Shown piece after piece: positions 21,375-33,586 of a DNA stretch of 64,000 nucleotides. Source of the DNA: Endothia cerciana (lineage: Eukaryota; Ascomycota; Sordariomycetes; Diaporthales; Cryphonectriaceae); assembly GCA_026119935.1 (NCBI GenBank), contig JALRMH010000019.1, positions 612,760 through 676,759 of the forward strand. The letters are read 5' to 3'. The translations under genes and the position numbers were made by a program. The notes under the pieces were generated by a model. The model was not told the origin of the DNA and made no database searches. It saw nothing but the letters and a program-made list of their open reading frames with translations. The first letter of the stretch is position 1. Each line of letters starts with the position of its first letter.

Positions 21375-23018
21375 GTCGCGTCCAGGTATGGATGAGATAG
21401 GAGCGGCCTCGGATGCGCCCGAGACTACGCGTACAACGGCCGTGGGCCTCTCAGAGAGCACTTCAGATGATGTTGGTCACGAAGATTGGGGACTCGGCGC
21501 CATCTCCTGAGTGTAGAGCGCGGCCAGTGGAGCCAGCCCCGTGGTGGATGGAGGATGATGTCGCGGAGCGCTCGTTTCTGCGCAGGCGCCCAACTTCAGA
21601 CCCCCTCGGGTAGCTGCTGGGCCTTGGAGCTCGGGGCAGGATGCGTAAGATTGCAGGCGATACTCTCTTTGGGTTTATGGGGGCCAAGACCCTGGGAGCC
21701 AATGGCGAGCGACGGGTTTCAGGTGGGAATGGAGTACAAGACGTGTCGGCTGTGACACTGGCAAGGTTGGTGGTGCAGTGCCATGAGATGAGAGGCTCTC
21801 ATGAAAGCCTCTGGGCCCCCAAGGGTTCGGGTTCAGATGATAACAACCAGTGCCGCCACCAAAATCCCGCGGTGAGGATGACATCTGAAAGTGATCTACC
21901 GACCATGCGGCAGCATTCTCCACGAGATAAGCAATGCTCGCCAACTAGCGGTGTCGACCTCGACAGGGCGTGTGGCCAACACCTGAAGCGTAACTACTAC
22001 GTACTATGTTATCATAGTAATACAATATGTGCCGCGTGGCGCGTCTGTCATGGTTGATCAGCGAGGTCGATCGTGTGGATTGCACGTTTTAAAGGGTCCA
22101 GAAAGGACTAGACCGTGCTTGGAATGGCAGCAGCTGGACCAGCCCAATGATGGGCTCCTGCAGACAGTGCATGGGAGCCACCATGACTCCATTGGGCATG
22201 GCGACGGTGACAGGATGGGGCCATGTGCTCTGGGTTACGGTACTATGCTGTGTCACGGGGTTGTCACGATGCCTCTCTGACATCCCCCGTCGCATCTCGC
22301 CCAGCCAAGCCCAGCCCAGCCAAGCCTAGCCTAGCCTAGGCTTATGCTCTGCTGTATGGTAGTAGGCGATGGCTACGCTGGATATACGCGGGGATAAGGC
22401 TTACTGGTTTGTATATGCTGTACTAGGAGGTACTTTACTGTGGCTGTAGCGTGTGTACTGGCAGCTACCGCGCGTCCACAGGGCTGAGGATGATCCATGC
22501 TTGCCTGTACTGTACGCTGTATGACCTGCGCGCTTCCTTCCTGTCCCCCCCCCCCCCCAAACACCCCTTCACTGGAACAACCCTGCTGCACCCCAGGGCC
22601 CTGGGCAGCGTACCCTGCAGCAGGTGAGAAGCTTCATGATCCTGGCCTGCCTCATCCCACGCCCATCCTCCGCCGAGCCATCCCTCAGCTCTCCCACCGA
22701 TGCCGATTAAAATAGGCCAGGACATGCGACCTCGAGTCCCGGCCCGGCCTGAAGCGTGGACCCACCTGACCACCACCACCTCCTCCTCCTCCTCCTACTC
22801 CTCCTACTCCTCCTACTCCTCCTCGTCGCCCAATATGCCCTCGGCTTGCTTCTACAACCCGTACCGCTCGTCCTGAACCAACAAAACCGACAGCATCGCC
22901 TGCTGACCCGGGAGAAATGCCCAGGCACCTTTGTAGGTGACGCTCGGGAGGTCGCTTTACGGAACAAGGCCCGTTCAAGCTCCACGGTACCCTATCTCGA
23001 CGATACCGCGGCCGCACC
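21375..23018. other. Divergent intergenic region between NRDE-2 and CLC
   Basis: About 1.6 kb with no supported gene. It contains a CAGCCAAGCC/CTAGCC-type repetitive stretch near 22304-22340, a C run near 22545-22557, and a CTC/CTA-rich pyrimidine tract at 22781-22823, probably in the promoter or leader of the CLC gene. Confidence 0.5.
22781..22823. repeat. Imperfect (CTC)n/(CTACTC) microsatellite
   Basis: Runs of TCC/TCCTAC units about 200 bp upstream of the CLC start codon. Confidence 0.85.
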
Positions 23019-26000
23019 ATGGAGAACAGCCAGCATAGCCTGCTCAGCCAGCACAGCCAGCACAGCCAGCACAGCGGTCATGACGACCGGCCCCATGACG
23101 ACCGGCCGCATCTTCTGCCACCCCTCTCGCCCGTGTCGCACCGGAGACGCTCCCGCCCCGCGTCGCGCCTGCACAGCAGGAGGGGCTCCATGACGGAGGA
23201 ACCAAACGAGAGGACCTCCTTGCTTGGTGCCTCCAGGGCCCGCGTCAGGATCTCGAGCGAGGTCAACTCGCCGCGCACGCCGCGCACGCCACGCCCGCCG
23301 CTGTCCACGGGCAACAGCTTTCTAGGTCCGTCCAACACAACCCACCGCCCTGTGCCCGTGGCCTTGGTCTTCACCGGCGGGGACTCTTGCGGCTGACAGT
23401 CTCGTGCTTCAATGTTACAGGCAGTAACCTCCCGAACAAACATCACTTCCGAGGAGAGTCCTGGGGCGGGCGATTAATACAGGCGCTTTCCCAACACCAG
23501 GACTCCCTGACGGAGTCCAAGGCTTCCATCGTCCCCGACGACCGTGTGTGGTACGATCAGTTCACATCCACCGACTGGGTTCACGACAGCATCGCCGATG
23601 CCTACAGGGCGAAGGCCTTAAGGAGCCGGAAGGACCTCTGGGGCCGCGTATACCTTGCTTTCGACGGCGCTCAGGGCTGGATCCTCTCGGCCCTGGTCGG
23701 CTTCATCGTTGCCGTCCTGGCCTACTGCATCAACGTCTCCGAACAGGTCATCTTTGACTGGAAGGACGGCTACTGTGCCAAGGGCTGGTATCTAAGCGAG
23801 AGGCGGTGCTGCCCCTTGGGCGACTGCACTGACTGGGTGTCTTGGTCCGACGTCATCAGGGAGCTGCCCTTCGGCGACCGGTGGAGGGAGTTCGTGATCT
23901 ACGTCTTCTGGGTCAATGCCCTTGCCGTCGCCGCGTGCCTCCTGACCCTCCTGACCAAGACCGTCGTACCTTCGGCATACAGGCTACGCACGCTGGACGA
24001 GAACCTCGCGGCCGTACCTGCTATAATCGCCGACACCGAGCCCCAGGATGAGAACGGGGAGGCCAGCCCCCCACACCCACAGCAGCAGCAAGAGACTGTA
24101 GACGCTGAGCCCCCTTCGCCACCGATGGTCTATTACTCCGCGGCTGGCAGTGGGGTCGCTGAGGTGCGCGTCATCCTCAGCGGCTTCGTCCTCCACGGAT
24201 TTTTGGGCCTGAAAACCCTCATCATCAAGTCCATGGGCCTGGTGCTCAGCGTGGCGTCCGGCCTCAGCCTCGGCAAGGAAGGACCCTATGTACACATCGC
24301 GACTTGTGTTGGCAACATTGCCTGTCGACTGTTTGAGAAATATGACCGAAACGACGGCAAGAGGCGAGAGGTGCTCTCAGCCGCTGCAGCCGCTGGTGTC
24401 GCCGTTGCCTTCGGTGCACCTCTTGGAGGTGTGCTCTTCGGCCTGGAGGAAGTCGCTTATTTCTTCCCGGCAAAGACGCTCTTCAGGACCTTCTTTTGCT
24501 GCATCATCGCGGCGCTCAGCCTCAAGTTCCTCAACCCTTACGGGACTCACAAGATAGTCATGTTCCAGGTACACTACGCTGCCGACTGGGAATACTTCGA
24601 ACTGATCAGCTTTGTCGTCGTCGGGTTCGTCGGCGGATCTCTCGGTGCTCTGTTCATAAAGGCATCACGCTATTGGGCCAAGAGTTTCAGGAAAATCCCC
24701 GCCATTAAGCGGTACCCGTTGGTCGAGGTCATCTTGGTTGCTCTCGTCACCGGCCTGTTATCGTACTGGAACGGCCTGGTGAAACTACCGGTCGCCAAGC
24801 TGATGTACAACCTCGCTGCTCCTTGCGACCCCGGCGACCACAGCCTAGATGAGGTCATTCTGTGCCCCGAGACGCGGGACGATATCCCTCCCATCCTCCT
24901 GAACCTCCTGGTGGCTTTCTTGATAAAGGGGGCGTTGACAGTTATCACCTTTGGTATTGTGAGTTTCTCAGGTTCTGCGTCGAAGCGCGGTTGGTACCTC
25001 GTTTGGGCATCATCCTCCTTTCTCCCTCTTCCCCCGAAAAAGAAGGTTCGTGGTCAGGTGAGACTAATACGGCTTGTCTTGCAGAAAGTTCCTGCCGGTA
25101 TCTACGTCCCATCCATGGTGGTAGGGGGTCTGGTGGGACGGCTGATTGGGCACACTGTCCAGTGGCTTGTCTTCACATTCAACCATTGGGCTGTGTGGGA
25201 CCGCTGCTCTAGAATAGGGGGGGCCACATGCATCCAACCTGGCGTATATGCGCTGATTGCAGCCGGATCTACCATGTGTGGCGTGACTCGACTGTCTGTG
25301 ACCTTGGCGGTCATCTTGTTCGAGCTCACGGGCAGCCTCGATTACGTGCTGCCATTCTCCTTGGCCATTCTCGTGGCCAAATGGACGTCGGACTTTATCG
25401 AGCCACTCAGCATATACGTGAGTCGGGGAGGTCGACGAACCGCCGCCTACCATTTACTGACTAGAACACAGGATCTCCTGACGGAAATGAACTCGTATCC
25501 CTTCCTCAACAACAAGCACAAGCCGATCTTCACGTCCGACCTCGCGGATATCGTGCCTCGTGTTCGGCGTGAGAGGGTCATCGACATCACAAATTCCCCA
25601 CTGGTTCCGGCAGCAAGCCTCCGGCGGAAGCTCGAGCGACTTCACGCAGCGGGCGAGATCGATGGCGGCCTTCCCATTCTGCGAGACGGGACCCTGGTGG
25701 GCCTGATTCCCGCGCCGGATTTGGAATTTGCTCTCGACCAACTTTCCGATGAAGACTCCGATCTTTGCCTTATGGCCAACGTGCCATCTATCGACGACTC
25801 GGATGATGGGAACACGGACCCCGCCGACTTCACGAGATACATCGACCCGGTAAGGTTACCTGCGATGTGCAAGCTTTTGAGACCGTGGTCTAACCTTTTG
25901 AGCAGGCACCGGTGGCCCTCGATATACATTCGCCAATGGACCTCGTCTACGAATGCTTCGTGAAACTCGGACTGAGGTACATCTGCGTCCTTCGTGAGGG

Positions 26001-26076
26001 CAAGTATGCCGGCATGACGCACAAGAAGACGTTCGTCAAGTACATGAGGGAGTTGGGGCATGAGGAAGCCTCCTAG
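23019..26076 (+). CDS. CLC-type chloride channel / Cl-/H+ exchanger with C-terminal CBS pair (Gef1/CLC-3-like)
   Basis: Exons are 23019-23325, 23421-24958, 25085-25417, 25472-25849 and 25906-26076. All phases agree, giving 908 aa. ATG 23019 follows ACC. The N-terminus is Ser/His-rich with the repeats SQHSQHSQHS and DDRPHDDRPH. The transmembrane core (about 165-640) holds the CLC signatures: GSGVAEVR, GKEGPYVH with the gating Glu (about 386), FGAPLGGVLFGLEEV with the internal proton Glu (about 443), and KVPAGIYVPS. Retention of both glutamates predicts exchange rather than a passive channel. CBS-like sequence occupies about 680-900 (EIDGGLPILRDGTLVGLIP; YICVLREGKYAGM). Family knowledge: fungal Gef1 homologues act in Golgi/endosomal membranes. 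Introns 2 (126 nt) and 3 (54 nt) are multiples of three and lack stops, so an unspliced reading stays open. Confidence 0.92.
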
Positions 26077-26466
26077 ATGTAGACACAGCGTTCTCGCGCG
26101 CAGAGCGGTACCGTGTGCCCGATTATTTCTTGCATACCCATTTCTTTGTTTAGATTTCTCTCTTACATACCTCCCTAGGAAAGGAGATGACTACTGCACT
26201 GCATCTTTCGGTCAGAATGGCCCGGATAGCATTTTCCACATATCGATTCGCATTGGTACGCGGCGTTTTTGCACCCCCACGCATGTTTTCACTTCCAGCA
26301 GAAGAGGTCGTGATTGGCCAGCAATGAAGAACTGGCGGACTTGCTCCACATCAAGAGAGCTTTGCTTAAGAGTCTGCCGTCGCAACCGCCCTCTCGACCC
26401 ACGAGATGAAGGCGCCGGGCATCCCCTGGCAACCTCGGCGGGTAGAAAGGCGTATCATCAACAACG
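26077..26466. other. Convergent 3' region of CLC and photolyase
   Basis: About 390 bp between two converging stop codons. No gene is seen. Confidence 0.6.
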
Positions 26467-28565
26467 CTACGTTTTTTGTCTCTTCACATGCCTATCCATG
26501 GGCCCGCTCACCCGCTTGCTCCCATTGCTGGTCTTTCTCTTGCCCTCCTCATCTATGCTCCCGGCCTCGTCAGCATCGGCTCCAGCATCGCTCTCGCCAA
26601 TAGCCCCTTCCATCTCCTCGTCCTGACCACCCCCTCCAAACAGGCTCTTGTAGGATCCATCCAAGACCTCCTTGTCGTTGCCGTGCAGGCCAACTTCATA
26701 TGCCTTCTTCAAGCTCGCGATGCAGATCCTCCTCCTCTCGCTGAAGTCAAACATGGGCTTCGGGTACGCCCCCCCCTCCAGCTCCCTGCCCACACCGGGG
26801 AACGCGACCAGCCTCACCCCGGCCTCCTTCAGGTCGGGGAGCGGTGCCTTCCAGGGCTCGTAGATGTACTTGCTGGGCAGGTCCTTGAGCTCCGGGACCC
26901 AGTGTCTCACGAACGCCCCCTCCCCGTCCCACTTCTGCCCGAAGCTGACGGGGCTGTAGCACCGGTAGTACTGCGAGAAGAAGGCCGTGCAGCTGAGCCA
27001 CTGCCAGTTGCCGCTGTTGCACGCGGGCTCGTGGTCCAGGAGCAGCTCGGCGAAGACGTCCGCGCCGCGCTCCCAGTGGACGTAGCACCCGCCCCTCGTG
27101 AGGAAGCAGGCGACCGAGTGCCGGCCCAGGTGGTGGATCCAGCCGTCGTGCCGCAGCTGCCTCATCAGCGCGTCGATCCACGGGAACCCCGTCGTGCCCG
27201 CCGCCCACCTCTGGAACCACTCGTCCGCCCGCCTCGAGTCGACCTCGTACCCGCCGGGGACCGTGACCTTCTTCTTCTTCTTCTTCGTCTCCGCCCCGCT
27301 GCCCACCGCGGCGGCCTCCTTGTCCCCCTCGTCCCCCTCGTCCCCTTGCTCCTCCATCCTCGACGGCAGGTGCCAGGGCACAAATCTGACCTGCGGGTTG
27401 TGCAGCGTCTGCGCCATGGCGTGGCCCAGCGCCGCCTGGGCGGCGAAGTACATGTCCCGGAAGAGGAGCTGGCCCGTCAGGCTCTCGGGCGGGCCCGACG
27501 CCGGCCCGGGCCCCTTGTGCCTGTCGCAGGCCTCCTGCGCGCGGTGGTAGAAGAGCCTGGCGGACAGCGCGCCGAAGTGCAGGAACGGGCTGAGCAGCGT
27601 CGTGCTCTGCGGCGCGAGAGCCGCCGGGCTGGTCCGCGGCTTGCGGAACGTCGCCGCGTACGCGACGTCCCCCACGACCCCGTCCAGCCTCCCCAGCGCG
27701 TGGGTCTCCCCGCCGCGGTGCGGCGTCGTGGCCGCCCCCCTCGGGAAGCCGAGCTCCTCCACCGTCCCGACCGCGAAGTCGCCCCGCGGCCCGGCGATCC
27801 TGGTGTGGCCCCTGCCCTCGAGCACGCGCCCCTCCTCGAGCTCGTCGACGGGCGTGTCCCCCGGGTCCGGCAGGCTCGCGGGCGCCGCGATCGGCTCCGC
27901 GATCGCGCCGACCCGGTGCCCGGCGGCCTGCAGCTGGCTGATGCTCATGGTCGGCCTGCCCCCGTTGGCCCGGACGACCTCGTCCGGGTCCCAGAGGGTC
28001 CGCCCGGACCTCGTGATGACCTCGACGCCCGCGCGCGCGGCGCCCTCGGCGACGGCGCGGTCGCGGTCGCGCGCGTAGGCGTCCGTGTCCCTCTCGAAGA
28101 CGAGGTGCGTCACGCCCCAGGCTCTGAAGAGCCTCGGGAAGAGCGCCTGGGGCGCCTCGCGCAGGACGAGGAGCTTGGACCTCCCGTTGAGCCTGGTGAT
28201 GGAGGCCGAGAGGTCGTTCTGGCAGTCGAGCCTTGTGCATACATGTACGTCCTCAGCAGCCGGTCGAGGCTGGTGGTGAGGAGAGGGGGGGGGGGGGGAC
28301 GGAGAAAGCTCACAGGAACTGCCACCTGTTCGCCCCGCCCTTCACCCGGTAGACATAGTGAGGGTCCCACGTGAAGATGGGCCAGAGGCATTCCGGATCT
28401 AGATCCAGCGCGGCCTTGAGGGCCGGGGAGTCATGGAGTCTGAGGTCGGTCCTGAACCCTACGAGGAGGGGGGCGAAAGGCCTTAAGTATCCTCGTCGGG
28501 GGCATCTCAGACGGGCGTCGCCCGGGGAGGCACTTACAGTAGACCACTCTGGCCGGTTTGCCCAT
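26467..28565 (-). CDS. (6-4) photolyase / cryptochrome family flavoprotein
   Basis: Exons are 28538-28565, 28314-28458 and 26467-28231; the first exon is only 28 nt. Splicing gives MGKPARVVYWFRTDLRLHDS, the classic photolyase start, and a 645-aa product. The N-terminal alpha/beta domain includes FTWDPHYVYRVKGGANRW. The FAD domain includes TGFPWIDALMRQLRHDGW, IHHLGRHSVACFLTRGG, ACNSGNWQWLSCTAFF and FGQKWDGEG. Both His residues of the (6-4) active site (IHHLGRH, about 424) are present. Asn occupies the position beside flavin N5, as in (6-4) photolyases and unlike plant cryptochromes (Asp). A Gly/Asp/Glu plus Lys7 insertion (about 360-385) is unusual. The tail carries a nuclear-type signal (KRKTSNGSKRVSGPMDRHVK). 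Inference: light-dependent repair of (6-4) photoproducts and/or blue-light sensing, as for ascomycete PHL1/CRY1-like proteins. Confidence 0.92.
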
Positions 28566-29865
28566 GATGCAGTTTACATGCGCCTTCAACAGCGGAGTCT
28601 CATGGGATTCACACTTGGATTCGCACTTGGGCGATGAATGTCCGGTCTTGCGCGCAGGAAGGGGAATATCCAGAAATGGGCGGCCCGAAGCTTCTCCCTC
28701 TGGGACCGAGGCCCTAGGCCCGGTCCAGTCATGATGTCAAGACTCGACCGTGACAATGGAGACCCCCTGTCCAGGTCCAAGCAGCCTCAGTCCCAGCCCT
28801 GGAAAAATATACACATCTGCCACTAGTGCGGGAACCAAGACAACTGGATTCCGCTTGCAGCGTGGATATCGAGTCCCCGGCCCGCCCCAACCGCCGACCC
28901 GTAGGATCTGTCCTGTCCAAGGGTACACGACAACACCGGGTCGCGGGGGGAGAGCACCTGGGGTTTGTATCCGGGAGAAGACCACGAGGGAAGTAATCCT
29001 CAACGCCCCGGCGCTATAATAAATAACGTCACCAGGATGACCTCCGGGCTTGTCCCACAGCCATTAATCCCCACGAGGGGGCCAACACCTTGTACACTTC
29101 GCCTTCTGAGAAACAGGCACATCCAGACTTATGAGGGGGAAGGGGTACTGGCTGCTCCGGACGGTCAAGGCGTTTTGGTTGCAAAGTCTCCCAGGGGCTG
29201 GAGGGGTGGGTAGATTGTGCGACAACTCAGATGAACAGGGGTAACATTCCAGCCATCAACCAAAGGGGAGGTTTTGGGGGGGGGGGGGTGGCAAAAAAGG
29301 AAGGGGGAAGAAAAAAAAGAAGGACTCTCCGAGGTTTTCGGCCACTGCCTGAAGGGATTCTTCAAGCTGATGTTGCACCAAGAATTATTCCCCCGTCGGC
29401 GAGGCGTACCTTACGACAGCCTGACGGAGGGCATCCCGAGATGCCCTCAACTCTCAATACTGAGTCTGACGAAGGCAACGCCGCACATCATCATGACAGA
29501 TGCAGGTAGTATATTTCCCTGTTAGTGAGCTCAGCGCACCTGCCCAGGCGTCCAGCCCGGGTCCTCTGTCCGTCCGTCTGTCCAACCATCCCCGGGCGCG
29601 GCCTCGCGGGCCTACTTCCCGCCCTCCCCCGGGTACTGAGGGTGGGGGAGCACTGTAGCTCACGTCGGACGACAGTGGCCTGTAGGGCCGGGGAGCAGCC
29701 AGAGCGAAGAGGGCACCGGATGGCCAAGCCGCCAGCAGGGCCCGGCTGGGTTCCGCTGGGCCGTGTCGCCGACCTCGAGCCCCCCAGGTACCCGGTAACT
29801 CCCCGGGCATCGAGACCCCTAAACCCCCCCCCCCCCCAGACCCGGACGAGGAAGACGTCACGAGC
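28566..29865. other. Intergenic, nothing recognised
   Basis: About 1.3 kb between the photolyase start and the acyl-CoA synthetase stop. G/C homopolymers lie at about 29276-29288 and 29826-29838. No gene is supported. Confidence 0.5.
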
Positions 29866-31948
29866 TCAGTCCCTGTGCTGGCCTTGCCTCGCCCACTCCC
29901 GCAGGACGGTCTTGCGTATCTTGCCGGTGCTGGTCTTGGGGAGCTCGTCTATGACCTCGACCTCCCTCGGGACCATGAACCCGGGGATCTGGCCCTGCCG
30001 CCTCGCCCAGTCCACGATGCCCTTGCCGTCGACCGTCTTGCCCGGCCTGATGGTCACGTACGCCTTGGGGCGCTCGCCCCAGTGCGAGTCCGCGACTGCC
30101 ACCACGCCCGCCTCGAGGATGTCCGGGTGCTTCACGAGCGCGCCCTCGAGGGCCACCGAGGAGATGTTCTCCCCGCCTGCACGCCATCATCAGCACAACT
30201 GGGGGCGGAGGGGGGGGGGGGAATCTCGCATACCTGAGATGATGATATCCTTGGCGCGGTCCAGGATCTGTATGCTGCCGTCCGGGTGCCAGACGGCCAG
30301 GTCCCCCGAGTGCAGGCCCCCGCCCGCGAACAGCTTCCGCGTCGCCTCGGGGTCCTTGAAGTAGCCCCTGGAGCAGATGTTGCCGAAGAAGACGACCTCG
30401 CCGATCTCCTTGCCGTCCCGGGCGACGTCCAGCAGCACGCCCTCGGGCTGGTCGGTCCTGACCACGCGGACGGGCAGGCTGGTCACGAAGCCGTGGCCCT
30501 GGCGCGCCATGAGGGCGTACTTCTCCCTGGGGTCGAGGGCGTCCCACCCGGGCATGACGTAACCCCTGGTAATGGGCCCGTACGTCTCCGTCATGCCGTA
30601 GACGTGCACGGGGAGCAGGTTCAGGTTGGTCATCTGCTCGAAGAGGTGGGCCGTCGGCGGGGAGGCGGCCACGGTGACGTGGCAGGCGTGCTCCAGCCGC
30701 TCGGCGCTGGGGTCCGCGCAGAGGAGGGTGTTGACGGTGGGCGCCGCGTTGAAGTGCGTCACCCCCTCCTCCTTGAGGAGGCGCCACACCAGGGGGTAGT
30801 CGACCTTCCGGAGACAGATGTTGGTGCCCCTGACAGCGGCGATGGACCACGGGAAGGTCCAGCCAACGGCGTGGAACCTGTGAGGCCGAACGACCGTCAG
30901 CCGCCCCCACAATGCGCAAGGCCCGGGGGGGGGGGGGAAGAGGAGGGGGAAGGGGGGCTCACTCACATTGGCAGGGTCCACAGGTACCTGCAGCGCCCGT
31001 CCTGAACGTTCAGCCCGCTCTCGATCACGTTGCCCATCGCGGCCAGGTATGCGCCGCGGTGGGTAAAAACCACGCCCTTGGGCCGGGACGTCGTCCCGGA
31101 CGTGAAGGGGATGGCCAGCATGTCATTCTCGTCCTCGGCGTGCGCCTGGAGGCCCGCCCAGCCCTCCCCCCCGGCGTTCCGGTCGTACGTCAGGCCTTCC
31201 AGGATGACCTCGTCAAAGGGGCCACAGAGCTCCCCCTCCGTGGCATCGGTATCCTACAAGAAGGAGGGACGGGTCAGTCCGGTCCGGCCTGGGCGCTTAT
31301 GCGACCACCGACCCAACCAACCAAGGGGCCCCGGGGCCCGCGCCGGCACGGCTGATCGATCCCGGGAAGACTAACCGTATCCACAACGACCTTCACCCCG
31401 GGCCTCGCCTCCCTGAAGGACGCCAGCAGGCCCTCGAACTCCCAGTCGGCGAGGACGAGGTCGACCTCGGCGAGGCCGAACATGTAGCCGATGTCGTCCC
31501 CCTTGAGGCGGTAGTTGACAGGGACGATGACGGCGCCGCCGGCGGGGATGGCAAAGATGCTCTCGAGGAAGGCCGGGGTGTTTGTCATGAGGACGCCGAC
31601 CCGCCTGTAGCCATGGGTCTTGATGTAGTAGGCAAGCCCCCGGGCGCGGTCGGCGAACTCCTCGTAGGTGCGGCGGAGGGTGGCGCCGTTGGCGGTGATG
31701 TGAACTATGGCCTCGGCGCGGGGCTCGATCGCCGCGGCCCGGGGGAGGAGGAAGGTGGGGGAGAGGGCGTGGAGGTGGTGACCATGTGGGTACGTCTGTC
31801 CCGCCCTGGCGGGGGTAGTTGGCAGTGGTGAAGATGATGATGATGAGGAGGAGGAGGAGGAGGAGGAGGAGGAGGGGGAGTCGGGCTGGGGCGAGGAGGA
31901 CCACAGGTGCCCGAGGACGTTCCTGAGGCGAGATGCAGGGCCGGACAT
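29866..31948 (-). CDS. Acyl-CoA synthetase / AMP-dependent acyl-activating enzyme
   Basis: Exons are 31376-31948, 30967-31253, 30234-30877 and 29866-30176, consistent in phase, giving 604 aa. The N-terminus (MSGPASRLRNVLGHLWSSSP) is basic and Ser-rich with no acidic residue, so it could be a mitochondrial presequence. A poly-Ser run follows, encoded by a TCC repeat at about 31844-31875. ANL-superfamily motifs are in order: the phosphate loop IPFTSGTTSRPKGVV (about 240), YGMTETYGP (about 379), LHSGDLAVWHPDGSIQILDR (about 490), IIISGGENISS (about 502), and the catalytic-Lys region LPKTSTGKIRKTV near the end. Reaction by family: carboxylate + ATP + CoA to acyl-CoA. Sequence alone does not fix the substrate; medium/long-chain fatty acid or aryl acid are both possible. 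The C-terminus (QHRD) is not a canonical peroxisomal PTS1. Confidence 0.9.
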
Positions 31949-32378
31949 GCTGGGTACCGATGTGCTCTCGGCCTGGGGGCCTACCTAGAATTGTGTGATG
32001 GGGCGCGAGGCGGCGTGTCTTGTTGCGGCAAGCGATGAGTGACTGTTGGTTGTTCTTCAGAACAGGAAAAGATGTCTCACGAGGCGGGGGGCGCACGTAA
32101 GCCCGGGGGGTTGGGGGGGGGGGGGCGCAGAGACAGATGTCGGCATTAAGAACAACTAATGCAAGCAGGCTGACGGGGCCCGTACACACACCTCGAGGAT
32201 CCCGATGAACGCGCGCCCGCTCAAGGGCCCATCCTCAGGAATGAAGTTTCAGTCATAATAATAATAGAAAAAAACGCAGGCCTGGTGTGGAGGTCGATTG
32301 TCCCGGCGGCGGGAGGCGGCTCCAAACGCCGTATAGTTACTAACTAACTACTTACTATGGCATGTATGTACCTAGTAT
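31949..32378. other. Promoter-side flank of the acyl-CoA synthetase
   Basis: About 430 bp, becoming AT-rich towards the Tc1/mariner element. A G run lies near 32111-32124. No gene. Confidence 0.5.
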
Positions 32379-32416
32379 AGTACAACTCTCAAGGTATGAT
32401 TTCCACACTTCGCCAC
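32379..32416 (+). repeat. Left terminal inverted repeat of the Tc1/mariner element
   Basis: About 38 bp matching the reverse complement of 33457-33495 with a few mismatches and one gap. A TA dinucleotide lies just outside. Confidence 0.85.
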
Positions 32417-32601
32417 AAAAAGTGGAGTAAAATAGCCAGATGTAGTATATATAAGAAACCATATATTTTACCTAGTTAAATAAGCACCAGCACATAGATA
32501 TATTAGTAGCTTGTAGCCAGACCATTTCGTGCAATACACTAAACACACCGAAGAGGGACACTCCGTGATAATTTAGCCAGGAACTCTTCAGGCACGGCGT
32601 C

Positions 32602-32904
32602 CTAAGCCTCCGTAACTGCTCGTCGTAGCTCAGTATCAGTCATACTTGTCGAATCGTAGTGTAAATCTAGCCAATCTTTCATGCATTTCCACACATTCTC
32701 AATAGGGTTAAGATCAGGGCTTCGGGGGGGCCATTTCACCAAGTCGACAGCCAGGTCCAGGAAAGCTTCCTTCACAATATACGCCGTATGGACACGAGAG
32801 TTGTCATGCATAAGGAGGGAGTCACCAATAAGCTGTACAAAGCTGAAAACCCTAGGGACGATAGGATCAGGGTACCTCTCTGCTGTGATCTCAGTCGCCT
32901 TTGG

Positions 32905-32939
<35 letters not shown>

Positions 32940-33176
32940 TCCCTTGAATCTGCCGACGAAACAAGCCCTAAAAGTAGTAATATTGGTGGTCTTATCGATG
33001 ATTAATAGCATACTCTTCAGGATCGTCGTCTTCGTGAAGTGTGAAGAACTGAGGGCCGAAAGGAGTAGCACGAACCATTGTTTCGTTGGAGAATATGATC
33101 GGCGGGAGTTCAGAATCCCAAGTATCCTCGTCGGGCTAGTCCTGAGGAACCCAGTAGCAAAATTCCAGATGAACAC
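32602..33176 (-). pseudogene. Tc1/mariner transposase remnant
   Basis: The C-terminal 90 residues or so remain open from about 32880 to the stop at 32602 and carry the second Asp and the Glu of the DDE triad. The preceding part is shifted in frame, contains stops and is split by (TA)n. The N-terminal DNA-binding domain is not recognisable, consistent with an internally deleted copy. Confidence 0.85.
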
Positions 33177-33456
33177 AACAAACTCGAGGAGCGTATTTCA
33201 GGATCATACGAAGACGATACCGCATATAGCCCATCTGGACCATAGCTTGGTGTACAGCTTATCCGCCAGTACCCGGTTATTTGCTATGGAGACAAGTTGG
33301 TTGGTTGTTGAAGATGTCAGGACCTTTGGGCTATGTACCTGAAAATGATGACGTTATCTTGATCAGAATATCACATTCTATGGAAATAGAATGTGAAGGA
33401 ACATACGGTGGAGTATGGGGCTGGGATAGGCCGATCACCTGATGTAATGTGCTTGG

Positions 33457-33495
33457 GTGGCGAAGTGTGAAGATTATACCTTGGGGAGTTGTACT
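33457..33495 (-). repeat. Right terminal inverted repeat of the Tc1/mariner element
   Basis: Reverse complement pairs with 32379-32416. A TA lies within 4 bp outside the end. Confidence 0.85.
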
Positions 33496-33506
33496 TTGTA
33501 ATTATG

Positions 33507-33555
33507 GTATGTATGTATGTATGTATGTATGTATGTATGTATGTATGTATGTATG

Positions 33556-33585
<30 letters not shown>
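33507..33585. repeat. (TATG)n microsatellite, about 20 units
   Basis: Perfect tetranucleotide repeat starting 12 bp outside the right inverted repeat. Confidence 0.97.

Positions 33586-33586
<1 letters not shown>

Larger units (their letters stand above)
32379..33495 (-). mobile_element. Degenerate Tc1/mariner (DD34E) transposon with terminal inverted repeats
   Basis: Imperfect inverted repeats of about 38-39 bp bound a 1.1-kb AT-rich segment: left AGTACAACTCTCAAGGTATG..., and the right end, read in reverse, AGTACAACTCCCCAAGGTAT.... Both end in CACACTTCGCCAC. Inside, on the minus strand, is the C-terminal part of a Tc1/mariner transposase: LLMHDNSRVHTA and WPPRSPDLNPIENVWKCMKD. There are 34 residues between the second Asp and the Glu. 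Upstream, in another frame, is FSNETMVRATPFGPQFF, where the first catalytic Asp is replaced by Asn. A TA microsatellite (32906-32936) interrupts the gene and no intact transposase can be read. The element is therefore dead. AT-richness and the D-to-N (G-to-A) change are compatible with repeat-induced point mutation. Confidence 0.9.

Noticed and set aside
26476..28374. 632-codon plus-strand open frame
   Set aside because: Antisense shadow of the photolyase gene; Arg/Pro/Leu-rich with no domain.
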